Assembly (NCBI GenBank): GCA_043228905.1
Contig: JBHGNT010000015.1
Coordinates: 2,976,001 to 3,040,000, forward strand
Length of the DNA stretch: 64,000 bases
Origin: Azolla caroliniana
Taxonomy: Eukaryota; Polypodiophyta
Reading direction: 5' to 3'
A model generated the notes under the pieces. The model searched no databases. It was not told where the DNA came from and saw nothing but the letters and a program-made list of their open reading frames with translations. Of the stretch, positions 21,284-32,920 are shown in pieces (the stretch's first letter is position 1; each line of letters starts with the position of its first letter). The translations under genes and the position numbers were made by a program.

Positions 21284-22445
21284 TAATGGTTTATATTTCT
21301 CCTTTATGACCTTCTATGGTATAAAATATCATTGGTACTAATATAGTGTATGTTGTGTCTCGTTACTGAAGGTGTTTATTCTGTGGCCTTGGATTCAAGC
21401 TTGAGTTTATGGATGTTATCATTACACCATGCTTGCACACATATCATTTGTTATGTGCTAAGTACCATTTCGAGAAAGAAAATATATGTTTGGACTGTAA
21501 AAGTACAGTTGGAGCCGAATGGTACCTAGCTTGGGGTTTAAAAGTACACTCCTATGGTACGTGATTAAGCATTATGTAATTTTTATACTATGATTTTATA
21601 ATTTTACTTTTGGTTCTGTTCTTACAGTTGGATCCAGGATGATTAGTCCATTTAGTGCAGATTATTTAGTACTAAATGTTTTAAATGTTTAGTTGTATAA
21701 CTTGTATTAGATTTAACATTGTTTATTGCATTGTTGCTTTGCATGATTAAGTACTAACAGTACTTATTCCATTGTATTACTTCGTGATCATTTGATTCAG
21801 TATTGATTATTTAGTATGGAGAGTCTTAAATGTTTAGTTGTATAACTCGTATTAGTACTAACATTCGTTAATTGCATTGTACTTTTTGTGTCCACTTTAC
21901 TTAGGCTTTCCATAACCGAACAAATAGGCATGTCGGTCTTGGTTGTTTAGTACTAACATTGCTCATTACCATCAGAAATATGAATGTCAAGGTGGTTCAG
22001 TACTATTCCTTTAAGATCCTAAGATGTTGATTAAGTACTAACAGTACTTTTTGAGTCCACTTGACTTAGGCTTTGCATAACCGAACAAATAGGCATGAAG
22101 GTCTTTGCTTTTTAATACTAACATTGTTCATTACCAGATGAAATATGTGTGTCTAGGTGGCTTAGTACTAATCCTTTAATTTCCTAAGATGTTGTATAAC
22201 TTGTATTAGTACTAACATTGCTTATTGCATTGTACTTTTTGTGTCCACTTGAATTAGGCTTTGCATGACCGAACAAATAGACATGAATGTGTTGGCTTTT
22301 TAGTACTAACATTGTTCGGATACTGATGAAATATGCATGTCCAGGTGGATCAGTACTATATTTGTTATTTTGGACTCATGTTATAATATGTACTCTTATA
22401 ATATGTACTCTTATAATATGTATGCTTATAATATGAATGTTGTAG
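21284..22445 (+). other. GT-1 intron or spacer with tandem TTAGTACTAA-bearing repeats
   Basis: No coding signal. From about 21,640 to 22,360 there are three degenerate copies of a 165-190-bp unit, marked by CCGAACAAATAG at about 21,917, 22,081 and 22,269. The stretch holds about six exact TTAGTACTAA palindromes. The segment 21,375-21,600 matches 40,150-40,380 in GT-2. Confidence 0.7.
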
Positions 22446-23791
22446 TTTCTAGCAACACCACACCATGGAAGGTAATTGACAAACCAGGCCCTGCGTTACT
22501 ACGTACAGAGTCTGCTACAAATTCCAAAGTCCACGGTCGTTCCTTAGTGGTACTTGATGAAGTTTATGATGAAGATGAATTTATGAGAAAGGCCATTGGA
22601 ACAATTGAAGATGTGATTCTTGAAACAAAATCTCCTAGCTCGGCATGCCTTGACTTTGTGAATGGTAATGCTAATTGTGTTTGCCTTTCTAAATTCTGAA
22701 ATGTTGGTATACTACTAATTTATTATGTTTCTATGAAAGAGCCTACAAAGAAGCGTAATGCTGCAAGGAAATTATACAGAAAGGGGAAAAAATGCAAAGT
22801 TGATTGTTGTGGTGGGTAATACAAATTCTCACAAACTTGTAGCTGTTGTCATCTTGATGAGTTAGACTAATATTGCATACTTTTGTTTTTAGACAAGGAA
22901 GAAAAGAGTAATGAAAATGGAGTTACAGATTCAGAGCCACAATATGAAGAAGAATTTATCTCACTTCCAGGTACATGTTGGTAGCATATTACTTCGCGTG
23001 ACAATAATGTACATGTGTATTAATACATAGGGCATGATGAAGAGCCCCAAGTTGAGACTGGGATCATCCCAAGCAACAATGACGATGTAATAGTAGGTAA
23101 AAATTTGTCCCTTAACCTTAATCATTTGGCTAGGTGCCTTCACTTTTTCAGAATGTGAATTGATATTGTTCTTGGATCACTTTACTGTTATTTAGGAGTA
23201 GAAGAGCATGTAGATTCACAAATACCATCAGATGATTCAGGCAGTTTATGGAGCAATCTTGATTATTCTAGCTCAGATGCTAACACACATGAGGAATGTG
23301 AGATTAGTCAAAAAGAGGAGATGGAGTGTGAAAAGCTTGAGGTGACAAGCAACTTTGCAATGGAGTCTGCAGAGAATGTGAAAATGACCCAAGGAGAGAA
23401 TGAGGTGTGTGTCCAAAACACCACAAGCAGCCTTAATCTAGGGCAAGGATGTAATATTAAGGAGACCCCTGCAACTACCCAAGAAGGAGAGTGTGGTACT
23501 ACGAATGAGGTGTCTATCCAAAATACTGCAAGTAGCTTGCACTTGGAGCACTCTAATAATGTGGTAGTGGTGTCTACCCAAGGAGAGGAACATGTTTGTA
23601 CTCCTAATAATGTGGTAGTGGAAACTACCCAAGATGAGGAACATGTTAGTACTCCTAATAATGTGGTAGTGGAGCTAGAAAAGTTGAAGAATGACACGTC
23701 CAATGACCTCCAGGAGATTTCAAGCAGTTGCATCTCAAGCAGTTGCAACAGAGCACATTGTTCCCTCCAGCTTGGCTTCACCCTCGGATGA
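22446..23791 (+). CDS. GT-1 plus-strand gene, five downstream exons, unknown function
   Basis: A chain of exons joined by GT-AG introns, all phase 1: 22,446-22,664 (219 nt), 22,740-22,811 (72), 22,893-22,970 (78), 23,031-23,096 (66) and 23,196-23,791. Every internal exon is a multiple of three and the frame stays open, which strongly supports the model. The product has KVHGRSLVVLDEVYDEDEF, then a basic EPTKKRNAARKLYRKGKK segment, then acidic and Ser/Thr-rich sequence with a doubled block TPNNVVVE. The frame ends at TGA 23,789. In the +1 frame a more protein-like end follows (SSLLPRGFKMKKGVKSEKN to a stop at 23,903), so a one-base indel in the doubled CAAGCAGTTGCA near 23,720-23,750 may have changed the true C-terminus. 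The function is unknown; acidic plus basic tracts suggest a nuclear protein. Confidence 0.6.
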
Positions 23792-23903
23792 TGAGTTGCC
23801 ACTAAGTAGTTTACTACCTCGTGGTTTTAAGATGAAGAAGGGTGTGAAATCTGAGAAGAATGAAACAAAAAATAGGCGCATTACAAGATCTAGAAAAAAC
23901 TAA

Positions 23904-24551
23904 AACCAAAGTTTATTGTATATTGATCGTTTTATGTAATTGATTAACGAATCTTGACATAGATTTAATTTACTAAGTCATTGATGGAAATCATCTTTAG
24001 TACTAACGATAAGTTTATTGTATCTAGGTTGTTGTCTGTAATTGATAGGAATGTTAAGTTATTGTTTACCCTCATCGTGACATTGTTCTGGTTTACTTGT
24101 TATGCAAACATGTGACAGTGAGAAGATGCGTGATGAGTGATGAGTGATGAGTGATGAGTGATGAGTGACACTACAAGTTTGATACATATGTCTACGTTAG
24201 CAAACTCTTAACACAAATTTAGTACTAACTTGATATGCATTCTACTAATTTTGATACATATGAACTCCTAAAGAGTTATAGGCACACACATGATACATAT
24301 GAACTACTAAAGAGTTATAGGCACACATATGAACTCTTAACTTTGATACATATGAACTCCTAACGTTGATACTAACGTAGGCTCCAAGCACTAGACACTT
24401 CATGTAAAAGAAACAAACATATCTAAACCAAAGAGGAATATTGTTAGAAAACCCAAGATAAATATGAAAACCAGTTTGATATATTCCCTTTCATGTGTAA
24501 GTTAGAGTTTGAATACATGCAAAAGTTACATTAGACACAACACTTGCCATT
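23904..24551 (+). other. convergent spacer of GT-1 with short tandem repeats
   Basis: Lies between the ends of the two convergent genes. It has an 8-bp tandem repeat (GATGAGTG, about five copies, 24,130-24,168), doubled GATACATATGAACTCCTAA and AAAGAGTTATAGGCACACA blocks (24,255-24,350) and two TTAGTACTAA sites. No gene seen. Confidence 0.6.
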
Positions 24552-25413
24552 CTAGGCATTAAAGAGGGAGACCTCCCCCAATATGTGTTCGTGTACCCCT
24601 TTGGGGACTTTGTAGACTGTGTTGTATCCCTTAACCTTGTGCTTTGCTTGAGTCATTTTGAACTTGATTGCGATAATGGCATCAGCATAGATAATTGCGG
24701 TGGGTGCATCTTTTAACAATGCATATGTGTTCTTGCATTGTGGCAACTTTGCATAGTAGTTGCCATACACGACAGACTCACCAACATTGAACATGTTGCC
24801 CTAGCCATCCCTCACGTCTTCTTCCAATATTGTATTTCCTTGCTTGCACACCACAACATAGTAGTCTTCAAAATCTTCATTCTGAGGAGATTTGAGCACT
24901 GCAAAATGATCTCCAATTTCCAATAATGTTGCCAAGTCCTCACACTAGTTGTAGTAGACAATATTGTCTGAATGTTCGTTTCCTTGGATATTCACGCTGT
25001 CTTCTATCTCTAGCTTCTGTTAGCTTCCATGGCTCCACAATTGATAGATTGGTGCATTCATCCCAAGCTTCATCTAAACACATGGAACAAAAGCACGACA
25101 AACTGCAGAATAACAATTGTGTTGTGTCCTTGCGACTAAACCCTAAAACACAATGGGTCTTGTGCGTCCCTTTCACGGTTTTACAACTGTATGATTTACT
25201 CCTATCCATCTCATTAGCACGAACCTCAATAAACAATCTATTCTTACCATCATTTGATATCTTCCATGTGAGCCACTCCACAACATCATGTGCATTTTGT
25301 AGCTTACACCTTTATTATCCAACTGCTCCGATGTAAGAGCACGCTTGATCACAGCCCCCGCGCCATCGTGCTCTCCCTTTCCATGTCCAGACCCGAAGTA
25401 GTTCGATTGCATC

Positions 25414-27498
25414 CTAATGTTTGTCAATGAGAAGTATCTGGCTGTTTTGCATGATAGTTAGCCAACAAACATAATTAATTGCATGACTTAAACCATAATT
25501 ATTACTTATACATGAGTGAACATTACTAATATTTGAATCAATACAAATGAACAAGAGAGGATAACACTAAGTTATTGATTAGTACTAATGCACGAAAGAG
25601 GATAATACTAAGTTGGAAATTAAAACTAACAAACGAGAGAGGGAAGTGGCAAGTTATTAATTAGTACTGATGCACGAGAAAGGATAGTACTAAGTTGGAA
25701 ATTAGTACTAACAAACGAGAGAGGGGAGTGGTAAGGTACTAATTAGTACTAATGCATGAGAGAGAACAACCATAAGTTATAAGTTGGTCGTAATGTACAA
25801 TGTTGGAGAGTACTAAGTTATTAATTAGTACTAATGCATGACAAAGGATAGTCCTAAGTTATAAGTTGGTCTTAATGAACAAAGTTGGATAGTTCTAAGT
25901 TTGTAATTAGTACTAATGCATGACAGCGGACAATCCATAGTACTAAGTTGGTCTTAATGAACAAAGTAGGACAATATTAAGTTAATGGATAGTACTAATG
26001 AACACGGTTGGATAGTACTAAGTTAATAATTAGTATTAATGAGAGAGAACAATCCTAAGTTATAAATTAGTACTAACGAACAAAGTTGATTATAGCTAAG
26101 TTACTCATTAGTACAAACATTACTGAGAGGGGGCAATCCTATGTTATAATTTAGTACTAGTGCATGATAGCGGACAATCCTAAGTTATAAGTTGGTCTTA
26201 ATGAACAAAGTTGGACAGTTCTAAGTGATTAATTAGTACTAATGCATGACAATGGGTAGTCCTAAGTTCTAAGTTGGTCTTAATGAACAAAGTTGGACAA
26301 TACTAAGTTAATCGATAGTACTAATGAACATGGTTGGATAGTACTAAGTTAATAATTAGTATTGATGAGAGAGAATAATTAGTATTAATGAGAGAGAACA
26401 ATCCTAAGTTATAAATTAGTACTAACGAACAAAGTTGATTATAGCTAAGTTACTCATTAGTACAAACATTACTGAGAGGGGGCAATCCTAAGTTATAATT
26501 TAGTACTTGTACATGTGCACCTTTACAAGGCCTCAACCTTAATTAGTACTTGTACACGTTGTCGTAGTGTATTTCGTACACTACATGAAAAACTTATAAA
26601 GTAACGTTTTAGTATATATGAAGAAATAGAAGAAAATGTCAAAATAAATAATACATGCATAGGGCAAGATTCAAACCTTGCACCTCCATGTTAATAATGT
26701 GAAACCGTACCATTACACTAGCATTTCATTACTATTAAAAAGTAGATGTCCCACATAGAAAGGTAAGTTCACCTACGATAAACTTTAGTTAAAAGAAAAA
26801 TGCATGCTAAAAGAAAAAGCTATGGATGCACATCTAGCGTGCATGAACGCTATAGTTGATAAAAAACGCACAAGTTAGAAAAAGCATGATCACTTTAGAT
26901 AAAGCATATAGTCTATCTATAGGAAAAGCATGGAGTCTATAGTTAGAGGAAAAGCATGGATTACTAAGACTCCCTCATCACTATATAAGGATGGGGAGCA
27001 CAATGTAATAGGGGGGTGACAAATATTTGGAAATTGGATATATTTCCTAAAACACCAATTAATAAACTATAATCGTGGGATTCACGAAATAATCTATACT
27101 TGTGGGATTCACAAGTTCTTTTATCTCTTTCTTTCAATCTAAATACATATTCTTATCTAAATATTGATTAATAAAATACATTATACTTGTGGGATTCCCA
27201 AATTTCTAATAATCTATTTATAATTAGAATCGTCTCAAATTCTTCCTCCTCCTAGTCCAAAATCCCAGTGGTTCCCACCCAACTCATGCAACGATCCGGC
27301 GCCGAAAGCCACGACAACGTAGGATGACACTACTAACTTGTAAGTTAAGTTTACTTAACATTGCTATTACCATAATCAGTACTAGTGAATCTAGGTGCAT
27401 GTCATTCAGTATTTTATACAAACATTTCTAAGTACTATGGAGTATTACTAAAATAGACTTCCATTTATAAGTAACAAACATATGGATTATTTCCTCAC
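25414..27498 (-). other. transposase intron with palindrome-rich repeat and solo LTR
   Basis: A 2,085-nt GT-AG intron (donor AAG|GTGAGG at 27,499/27,498, acceptor TTAG at 25,414). From 25,490 to 26,550 it is a degenerate tandem repeat of 60-80 bp units built on AATTAGTACTAATGCATGA and AAGTTGGTCTTAATGAAC, with at least eight exact TTAGTACTAA. A block of about 250 bp recurs (26,020-26,150 region against 26,350-26,480). A solo gypsy LTR occupies 26,560-27,316. Confidence 0.7.
26560..27316 (+). repeat. solo gypsy LTR (Gyp-3 type) in GT-1 intron
   Basis: TGTCGTAGTGTATTTCG ... CCACGACA, 757 bp, flanked by ACGT at 26,556-26,559 and 27,317-27,320. It is the reverse complement of the LTR type at 57,067-57,789. 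No internal sequence remains, so it probably arose by LTR-LTR recombination. It has CTATATAAGG near 26,982 and an antisense tRNA-like B box near 26,670-26,682. Confidence 0.88.
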
Positions 27499-29170
27499 CT
27501 TGCAATGAAGTAGAAGGACTTGGCCGCCTTAAATTGTGAGGCAACACCATCAGACCAAACCCAATGCCGATTAAAGTTAACATCCAAGGACAATAAATCT
27601 ACATGGTGAAGCTTAAAACAATGTTGAACAAATAGCGTATTGTGCTTTTTATCATCTGAAATGTAGAATATTGATTTCTTATGTAACTCACCGTCTTTTC
27701 TCGAGTAGCAAATATGTACAAGTATTGTACATTGGTCATTATACCCATGCATTGATTGAACCTCATTTTGAACTTTAAACGTATAGTTCTCTACGAAGTC
27801 AGTAACGGATACTATAACATCTAGTGGCAAGTTATTTATACATTCCTTGAACTGTGAATTTTGCCAATAACTCCTAAAGTTATGTGGAATGAACTCCTCG
27901 AGTTGGTTCTTAAACTTTGAGACAAGGGTAGCAGCACATGTCTCCTTTTATACTTCCTTGCTACGCTTACTAACAAGACCCTTACCTATATTTTCTGTCA
28001 CATACTCTAAATATTTCCATTTCACAATATGACAATTATCTACATCAAGCTCTTGTCTACAAAATGGTGGTTGTGAGCAAACTTTACATGTTCTTAGAAG
28101 ACATGTACGATTATACCACTCAGATGATGGTTGTTTTTCACAAACAAAAGACCTCCATATCTCAGAAACCGATGCGTAAGTCATGTTTCGTGCATTACAT
28201 CTATTATCACTCCCATTTGGTCTACATACCTCACAAGTGCAAACACACCCATCCCCGTGTATACCCTTAGAATCAGTACGCATACTGTTCAAGCCAAGCC
28301 TTAACATGTCCATTTTAATGTGGTACACACAACAACATGTGTTCCTCTCTTTTAACTTTCTAACAAAAAACGGTTTCAAACCTTGGAACTTGCGAAATCC
28401 AAGATTGATGTTAGGATGTTGGTCTTTGAAGTTCATGAACAATTCCGCCTACATCACTCAATAAATAACAAATGTTAATAGAATCCTTTAGTACAAAAAA
28501 ATAATTAAAAACAAATAGATATAAACAAAAGAATTACCTCAGTCATCTCCAAGAAGTGTCTTGGGTGAATCTGGTACCTACCCCGACTTATACGTTGTCT
28601 ACATACATCTTTTTTATTCGGTGAGACACGAGTGTTTTTTGTCCAAAAGGAATCCACTTTCTCAACAATCTCTTGAGACAAGGCATCACATCGTCATCTA
28701 CGGCCTAACCCCAACCACTTAAATTGATTTGACTGTATATTTGTCCGATGCTTCCTCAAGTTTCTTCTTTGAATACCAAGGGCTAAGGCAACTTTAGTAT
28801 CACTATATTTTTGTTTGGTTGTACCATTTACAAACATGTGAAGGGCTGCTCTTTTTGCACCAAGCTTATCTATGCTCTCTACCCCTTTCACTAAGTGTAG
28901 CGATGACTTCATAGACTCTACAATCTCCTCTTAAACACATTGGTCCCTAATCTTAATATTTTCCATGCACTCATTCAAAAGTTGATGGTGTAACACTCTA
29001 GAGATAATATCCCTACGATCTTCCTTGGTAAATCTCTCAATTATTTCTAGTAAATAACAAACTATGTGAAGAACCACCCGTCTCTTGCTCCTCTCAGACA
29101 TAGAATTGCTACATGACAACTCACTCTTCTTGACATCTACCGTTGCCACTCTCATGTATTCCAGCACCTA

Positions 29171-30221
29171 ATTTCTTGTTATTTCAGTACCTAATTAACC
29201 ACATCAACCAGTTTTCGAATAAACATGTACGATAATACCACACACATATATTCCTTTAACAAAACAATACAATACTAAGAAAGACAACCATACCAACAGG
29301 CTACTATAAATCCACAAGTGGCAGAAGATTATCATTCTATTAAGATCGAGAAATTGACAATAATAATCATGATGATGATGAAGACATAATATTTTCAGCA
29401 TAAATAAATCTTAAAGTTTCCATTTCAAAGGATAATCAATAAATATTAAACCCTTAAAAAACAGTTCTGAAATAACCAATGCTTAAAAAACAGTTCTGGA
29501 AAAAACAGTTCTGAAGACATACCGAGTGAAGGAGACGACATACCGAGGGAAGATTATCATTCTATTAAGATCTAGAACTTGACAATAATAATCATGATGA
29601 TGATGAAGACATTATCTTTTCAACATAAATAAATCTTCAAGTTTCCATTTCAAAGGATAATCAATAAATATTAAACCTTAAAAAACAGTTCTGAAATAAC
29701 TAATGCTTAAAAAACAGTTCTGAAAAAATAGTTCTGAAGACATACCGAGGGAAGGAGACGACATACTGAGGGAAGAAGAAGACATACCGAGGGAAGGAGA
29801 AGACTTAGCGACGAAAGGCGAAGATGGCTCAAATGTGTGACACAAAGAACGCTTGTTCATTTCCATGTAGGTTTGATTCGTATATAAGGAATGGCAAGAC
29901 CCCAAATCTTGGGGACATTCGCATGCTGTGAATACCTGAGATGCAAAGAACAACAAACAGAGATGGACTTGGTTGGAAGGAGGAAGGGGATGTGCCAAAA
30001 TGGTGATAAGCGCCACATTCAATTAATGTGGTGTGCTAAATTAAAAGTGAGGGGGAAATAGCCCCCAAATCAGTCCTAACTCCTGAATACCTCACAACTG
30101 TTTCCCCCCATTAAATGCAATGTGTACTATCCCCACCCCACTCCATTTTAAAATATTGTTTATAATTACTTAGTACTAACAATACTAATAGTACTCGTGT
30201 TTTTCTTGGCAAAATACTTTT
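29171..30221 (-). other. 5' region of the GT-1 transposase gene with tandem duplication
   Basis: Holds a two-copy tandem duplication with a period of about 225 bp (29,326-29,550 and 29,551-29,775), marked by AGATTATCATTCTATTAAGATC and ACAATAATAATCATGATGATG. The copies reach into the possible first exon, where they create repeats of SPSLGMSS. Between 30,023 and 30,221 there is no coding signal; one TTAGTACTAA lies near 30,170. Confidence 0.6.
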
Positions 30222-30248
30222 TTGGTACACCGTAGCATGCTTCGACCC
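30222..30248 (-). repeat. GT-1 right terminal inverted repeat
   Basis: Ends GCATGCTTCGACCC, the reverse complement of the left end. AACA follows at 30,249-30,252. Confidence 0.88.
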
Positions 30249-30252
30249 AACA

Positions 30253-30556
30253 ACACAAGATGGGGGATGAGTAAGTATTTAAATTAGCATTATCGTCATC
30301 AAATACAAAAATACCCACAAGAGGTATATGTACATCTCATGTGCAAAGGTGCACATGTGTGAGTAGAATATAGGTACTGAGGTGTAAGTCCTGTATTAAA
30401 TGTACTTAGGAGTGGAGGATCTAGAATATCCCACTTAAGTACAAGGTCCTATTTAAGGCGTTATAGTCAACACTTCTAACTAGATTCTATCTAGGTAACT
30501 ACGAAGTTACATGGTTGACTAACTAACTAAACTAAGTTGAGCTTGATCTCTCAACA
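30253..30556 (-). repeat. copia 5' LTR, distal part, resumed after GT-1
   Basis: Ends GTTGAGCTTGATCTCTCAACA on the plus strand, which is the start of a family B LTR on the minus strand. It completes the LTR begun at 11,088. A TTAAATAG box near 30,450 (minus strand) may be its TATA element. Confidence 0.82.
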
Positions 30557-31079
30557 CATACATATCCAACAAAGCATTCCCAAGCTTAATATTATCTTCT
30601 AACAACCTCTTACTCCTAATTTCAATGTGATTTTCTATGCATGTCAATGACTCTTTCATTGCCACCTTGGCAAACTTCTCAAGGCCAAAATCAGTGCATC
30701 TCACATCTTTATATCTCGAAATCAAAGTTGAAAATATTTCTTATACCTCACCCAGTAAACCACAAAAAAAATCTCTGTTGAGCCATGATCCACCTATCCA
30801 CATATAGCATATGTCCAACAAAGCCTTTCCAAGCTCAATATTGTCTTCTAGCAGCCTGTTACTCATGATTCCATTACGAGTTTCTATGCCTATTAACACT
30901 CCTATACTGCCACCTACTGGTAATATCCTGAAATTAGTGCATTTTTAGAAGCCATAACCCTAACCGGAAGTCCCTCTTTCCTCATAGGTAAAACACACAA
31001 GATGAGGGTCATATGGCGGCCTTCTAGCGTCTTCCATTACTTTGCCTCCACAGATAGAAGTTGCATCGTGAGACAACAT
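30557..31079 (-). other. unassigned flanking DNA with a doubled coding-like block
   Basis: Two related segments (about 30,560-30,640 and 30,790-30,870) share CATATCCAACAAAGC, CAAGCTCAATATT and CTTCTA-CAGCCT-TTACTC. On the minus strand they read RLLEDNIKLGNALLDM-like sequence. I cannot assign a family; it may be a degraded gene or repeat. Confidence 0.35.
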
Positions 31080-32500
31080 CCTTCTTCAACCTGCTTATAG
31101 TTAGCTATACGTACAACTTGCTACCAATTGTCTCCACTCATCCTCCCCAGAAAATAAAGAAGAAAAGAAAACCACTCCCCAAATTTGAAAAGTAAATGAA
31201 ACATAATCTATCCTCCTTGTCACTCCCTAGAACTGCTTAAACATCCTTTAACATCATGCATCTCTGCCCCACAATAAAAAGATTTACTCATAAGGATGGC
31301 TTCCCTAAGCAAAGCCAAACCACTCTTGTAATTTCCACTTTCAATGTACACAAAGTAGTTGCATCTTGAGAGAGTCTTCTATTTTCCACATTTAACCTGC
31401 TTATAAATGACAAAACATAAGGCATGGTACCAAATATATACATCCTAGTACAATACCTTTTGACAGTTTGTCTCCACTCATCCTCCCTAGAAAAATGAGA
31501 AAACCACTCCCCAACTTTGAAAAGTCATTGAAACATAATCTAGCCTCCATGTCACTCCCTAGAACTGCTTCAACATCCTTTAACATCATCCATTTTGTCA
31601 CAAACACGAAGCAAAAAGATTTCCCCCCCTAAGGATGGCTTCCCCAAGCAAAGTCAAACCACTCTTCTAATTCCACTTTCAACGTACACAAAGTAGCTGC
31701 ATCTTAATGCAATCTTCCATTTTCCACATTCAGTTTGCTCATAGTCAGCAATACATTAAACCTACTATAAATGTATACATCTTAGTACAATACCTTTCGA
31801 CAGTTTGTCTCCACTCATCCTCCCTAGAAAAATGAGAAAACCACTCTCCAAATTTGAAAAGTAATTGAAACATAATCTAGCCTCTCTGTCACTCCCTAGG
31901 ATTGCTTCAACATCCTTTTACATCATTCATCTTTGTCACAAGTAGAAAGCAAAAAGATTTTCCCATGAGGATGGCTTCCCCAAGCAAAGCCAAACCAGTC
32001 TTCTATTTTCCACTTTCAACGTACACAAAATAGCTGCATCTTAAGACAGTCTTCTATTTTCCCCATTCATACATAAGACCTGCAACCAAATGTATACATC
32101 CTAGTACAATACCTTTTGACAATTTGACTCCAATCATCCTTCCCAAAAAATTGAGAAAACCACTCCCCAAATTTGAAAAGTAATTGAAACATAATCTAGC
32201 CTCCCTGTCACTCCCTAGAACTGCTTCAACATCCTTTAATCATCCATCTTTGTCACAAGCACAAAGCAAAAAATAAATAAAAATAAAAAATCCCATAAGG
32301 ATGACTTCCTTGACCAAAACCAAACCACTCTTCTATTCTCCACCTTTAACCTACTCACATTCAACCTAATGCCAAATGTATACCTCCTAGTACAACACCT
32401 TTTAAGAATTTGTCTCCACTCATCCTCCTCATAAAAATGAGAAAATCACTCCCCAAATTTGAAAAATAAATGAACCCCACCCTTGAATAGTTATAGTAAA
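31080..32500. repeat. five-copy tandem repeat, about 290-340 bp per unit
   Basis: The marker TTTGTCTCCACTCATCCTCC followed by ACCACTCCCCAAATTTGAAAAG starts at about 31,129, 31,469, 31,806, 32,125 and 32,411 (spacing 340, 337, 319, 286). Each unit also has GTCACTCCCTAGAACTGCTT and AAGGATGGCTTCC. Units are about 80-90% alike by eye. No gene is evident, though a minus-strand frame crosses one unit (31,401-31,607). Confidence 0.85.
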
Positions 32501-32889
32501 TGCTTCATCCAACACCCTCCATCAACTATAGAAGAAAATCTATCAACTAATACAAAATAAGTTATAATAAAGAATATTTAACATAAACCTCCATGTCACT
32601 CCATAGAAATGGTTCATCACATCCACTCACTATCCATTCTAATAGTACTAATAAATACTTCATCCACACTCACCATCTGTCCATGGTACCTGTCCAATGA
32701 CACTGCTTCATAGTCCTTTAGGTAAGTAACAAAACCTGCCGAAAAGTATCACACAATACAAATTACATTGAATAGAAATATATAAATACCTCCCTATCAC
32801 ACCATAGCAATACTTCTTCCTTCCATAACAACATCCTTCTCCAACAAAGAATAGAATTATTATGTTTATCAAAAAGTTATATTCTTATG
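32501..32889. other. AT-rich spacer, repeat decay and LINE 3' region
   Basis: More diverged scraps of the preceding repeat (CATCCA-CACTCACCATC). The 3' end of the LINE to the right probably lies here or slightly further right, but I find no clear poly-T tract or target duplication to place it. No gene. Confidence 0.35.
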
Positions 32890-32920
32890 TGCTGGAAGTA
32901 TATTCCATCCCAACTAAAGA

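Larger units (their letters stand above)
24552..29866 (-). pseudogene. GT-1 transposase-like gene, spliced and decayed
   Basis: Minus-strand gene. Coding blocks run 29,170-28,538, 28,448-27,499 and 25,413-24,552. Two GT-AG introns are clear: 28,449-28,537 (phase 0, joins EMTE to AELFMNF) and 25,414-27,498 (phase 2, joins FIA-R to MQSNYFG). Motifs in order: a helix-turn-helix-like stretch ALGIQRRNLRKHR; NINLGFRKFQGLKP; a Cys-rich region (CVCTCEVC, CLLRTCKVCSQPPFC); WSDGVASQFKAAKSFYFIAR; GSGHGKGEHDGAGAVIKRAL; EVRANEMDRSKSYSCKTVKG; and a C-terminal YYVVVCKQ domain. I recall the same motif series in multicopy, uncharacterised animal proteins that look like transposases; the D of WSDG and D of HDGAG are candidate catalytic acids. 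Stops occur at about 28,928, 27,954, 24,947 and 24,797, with one frame change near 25,290. An ATG at 29,866 starts a Ser-rich segment with GTATGT donor-like sites that may be exon 1, but its junction to 29,170 is unresolved. Confidence 0.72.
11283..30248. mobile_element. GT-1, giant TIR DNA transposon with two convergent genes
   Basis: An 18,966-bp element bounded by inverted repeats: GGGTCGAAGCATGCTAC begins the left end and its reverse complement closes the right end, with one mismatch in the first 26 bases. AACA precedes the left end (11,279-11,282) and follows the right end (30,249-30,252). The flanks join into one copia LTR, which independently confirms both edges. Without the later gypsy element (12,586-20,009) and solo LTR (26,560-27,316) it would be about 10.8 kb. 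It carries a plus-strand spliced gene (20,267-23,791, perhaps starting near 11.5 kb) and a minus-strand transposase-like pseudogene (24,552-29,866). The superfamily is not assigned; a 4-bp duplication is compatible with Sola-like elements, which is only an inference. Confidence 0.85.

Noticed and set aside
23700-24170. CRISPR-like array of short repeats
   Set aside because: The 8-bp GATGAGTG repeats are contiguous with no spacers, and the context is a eukaryotic transposon.
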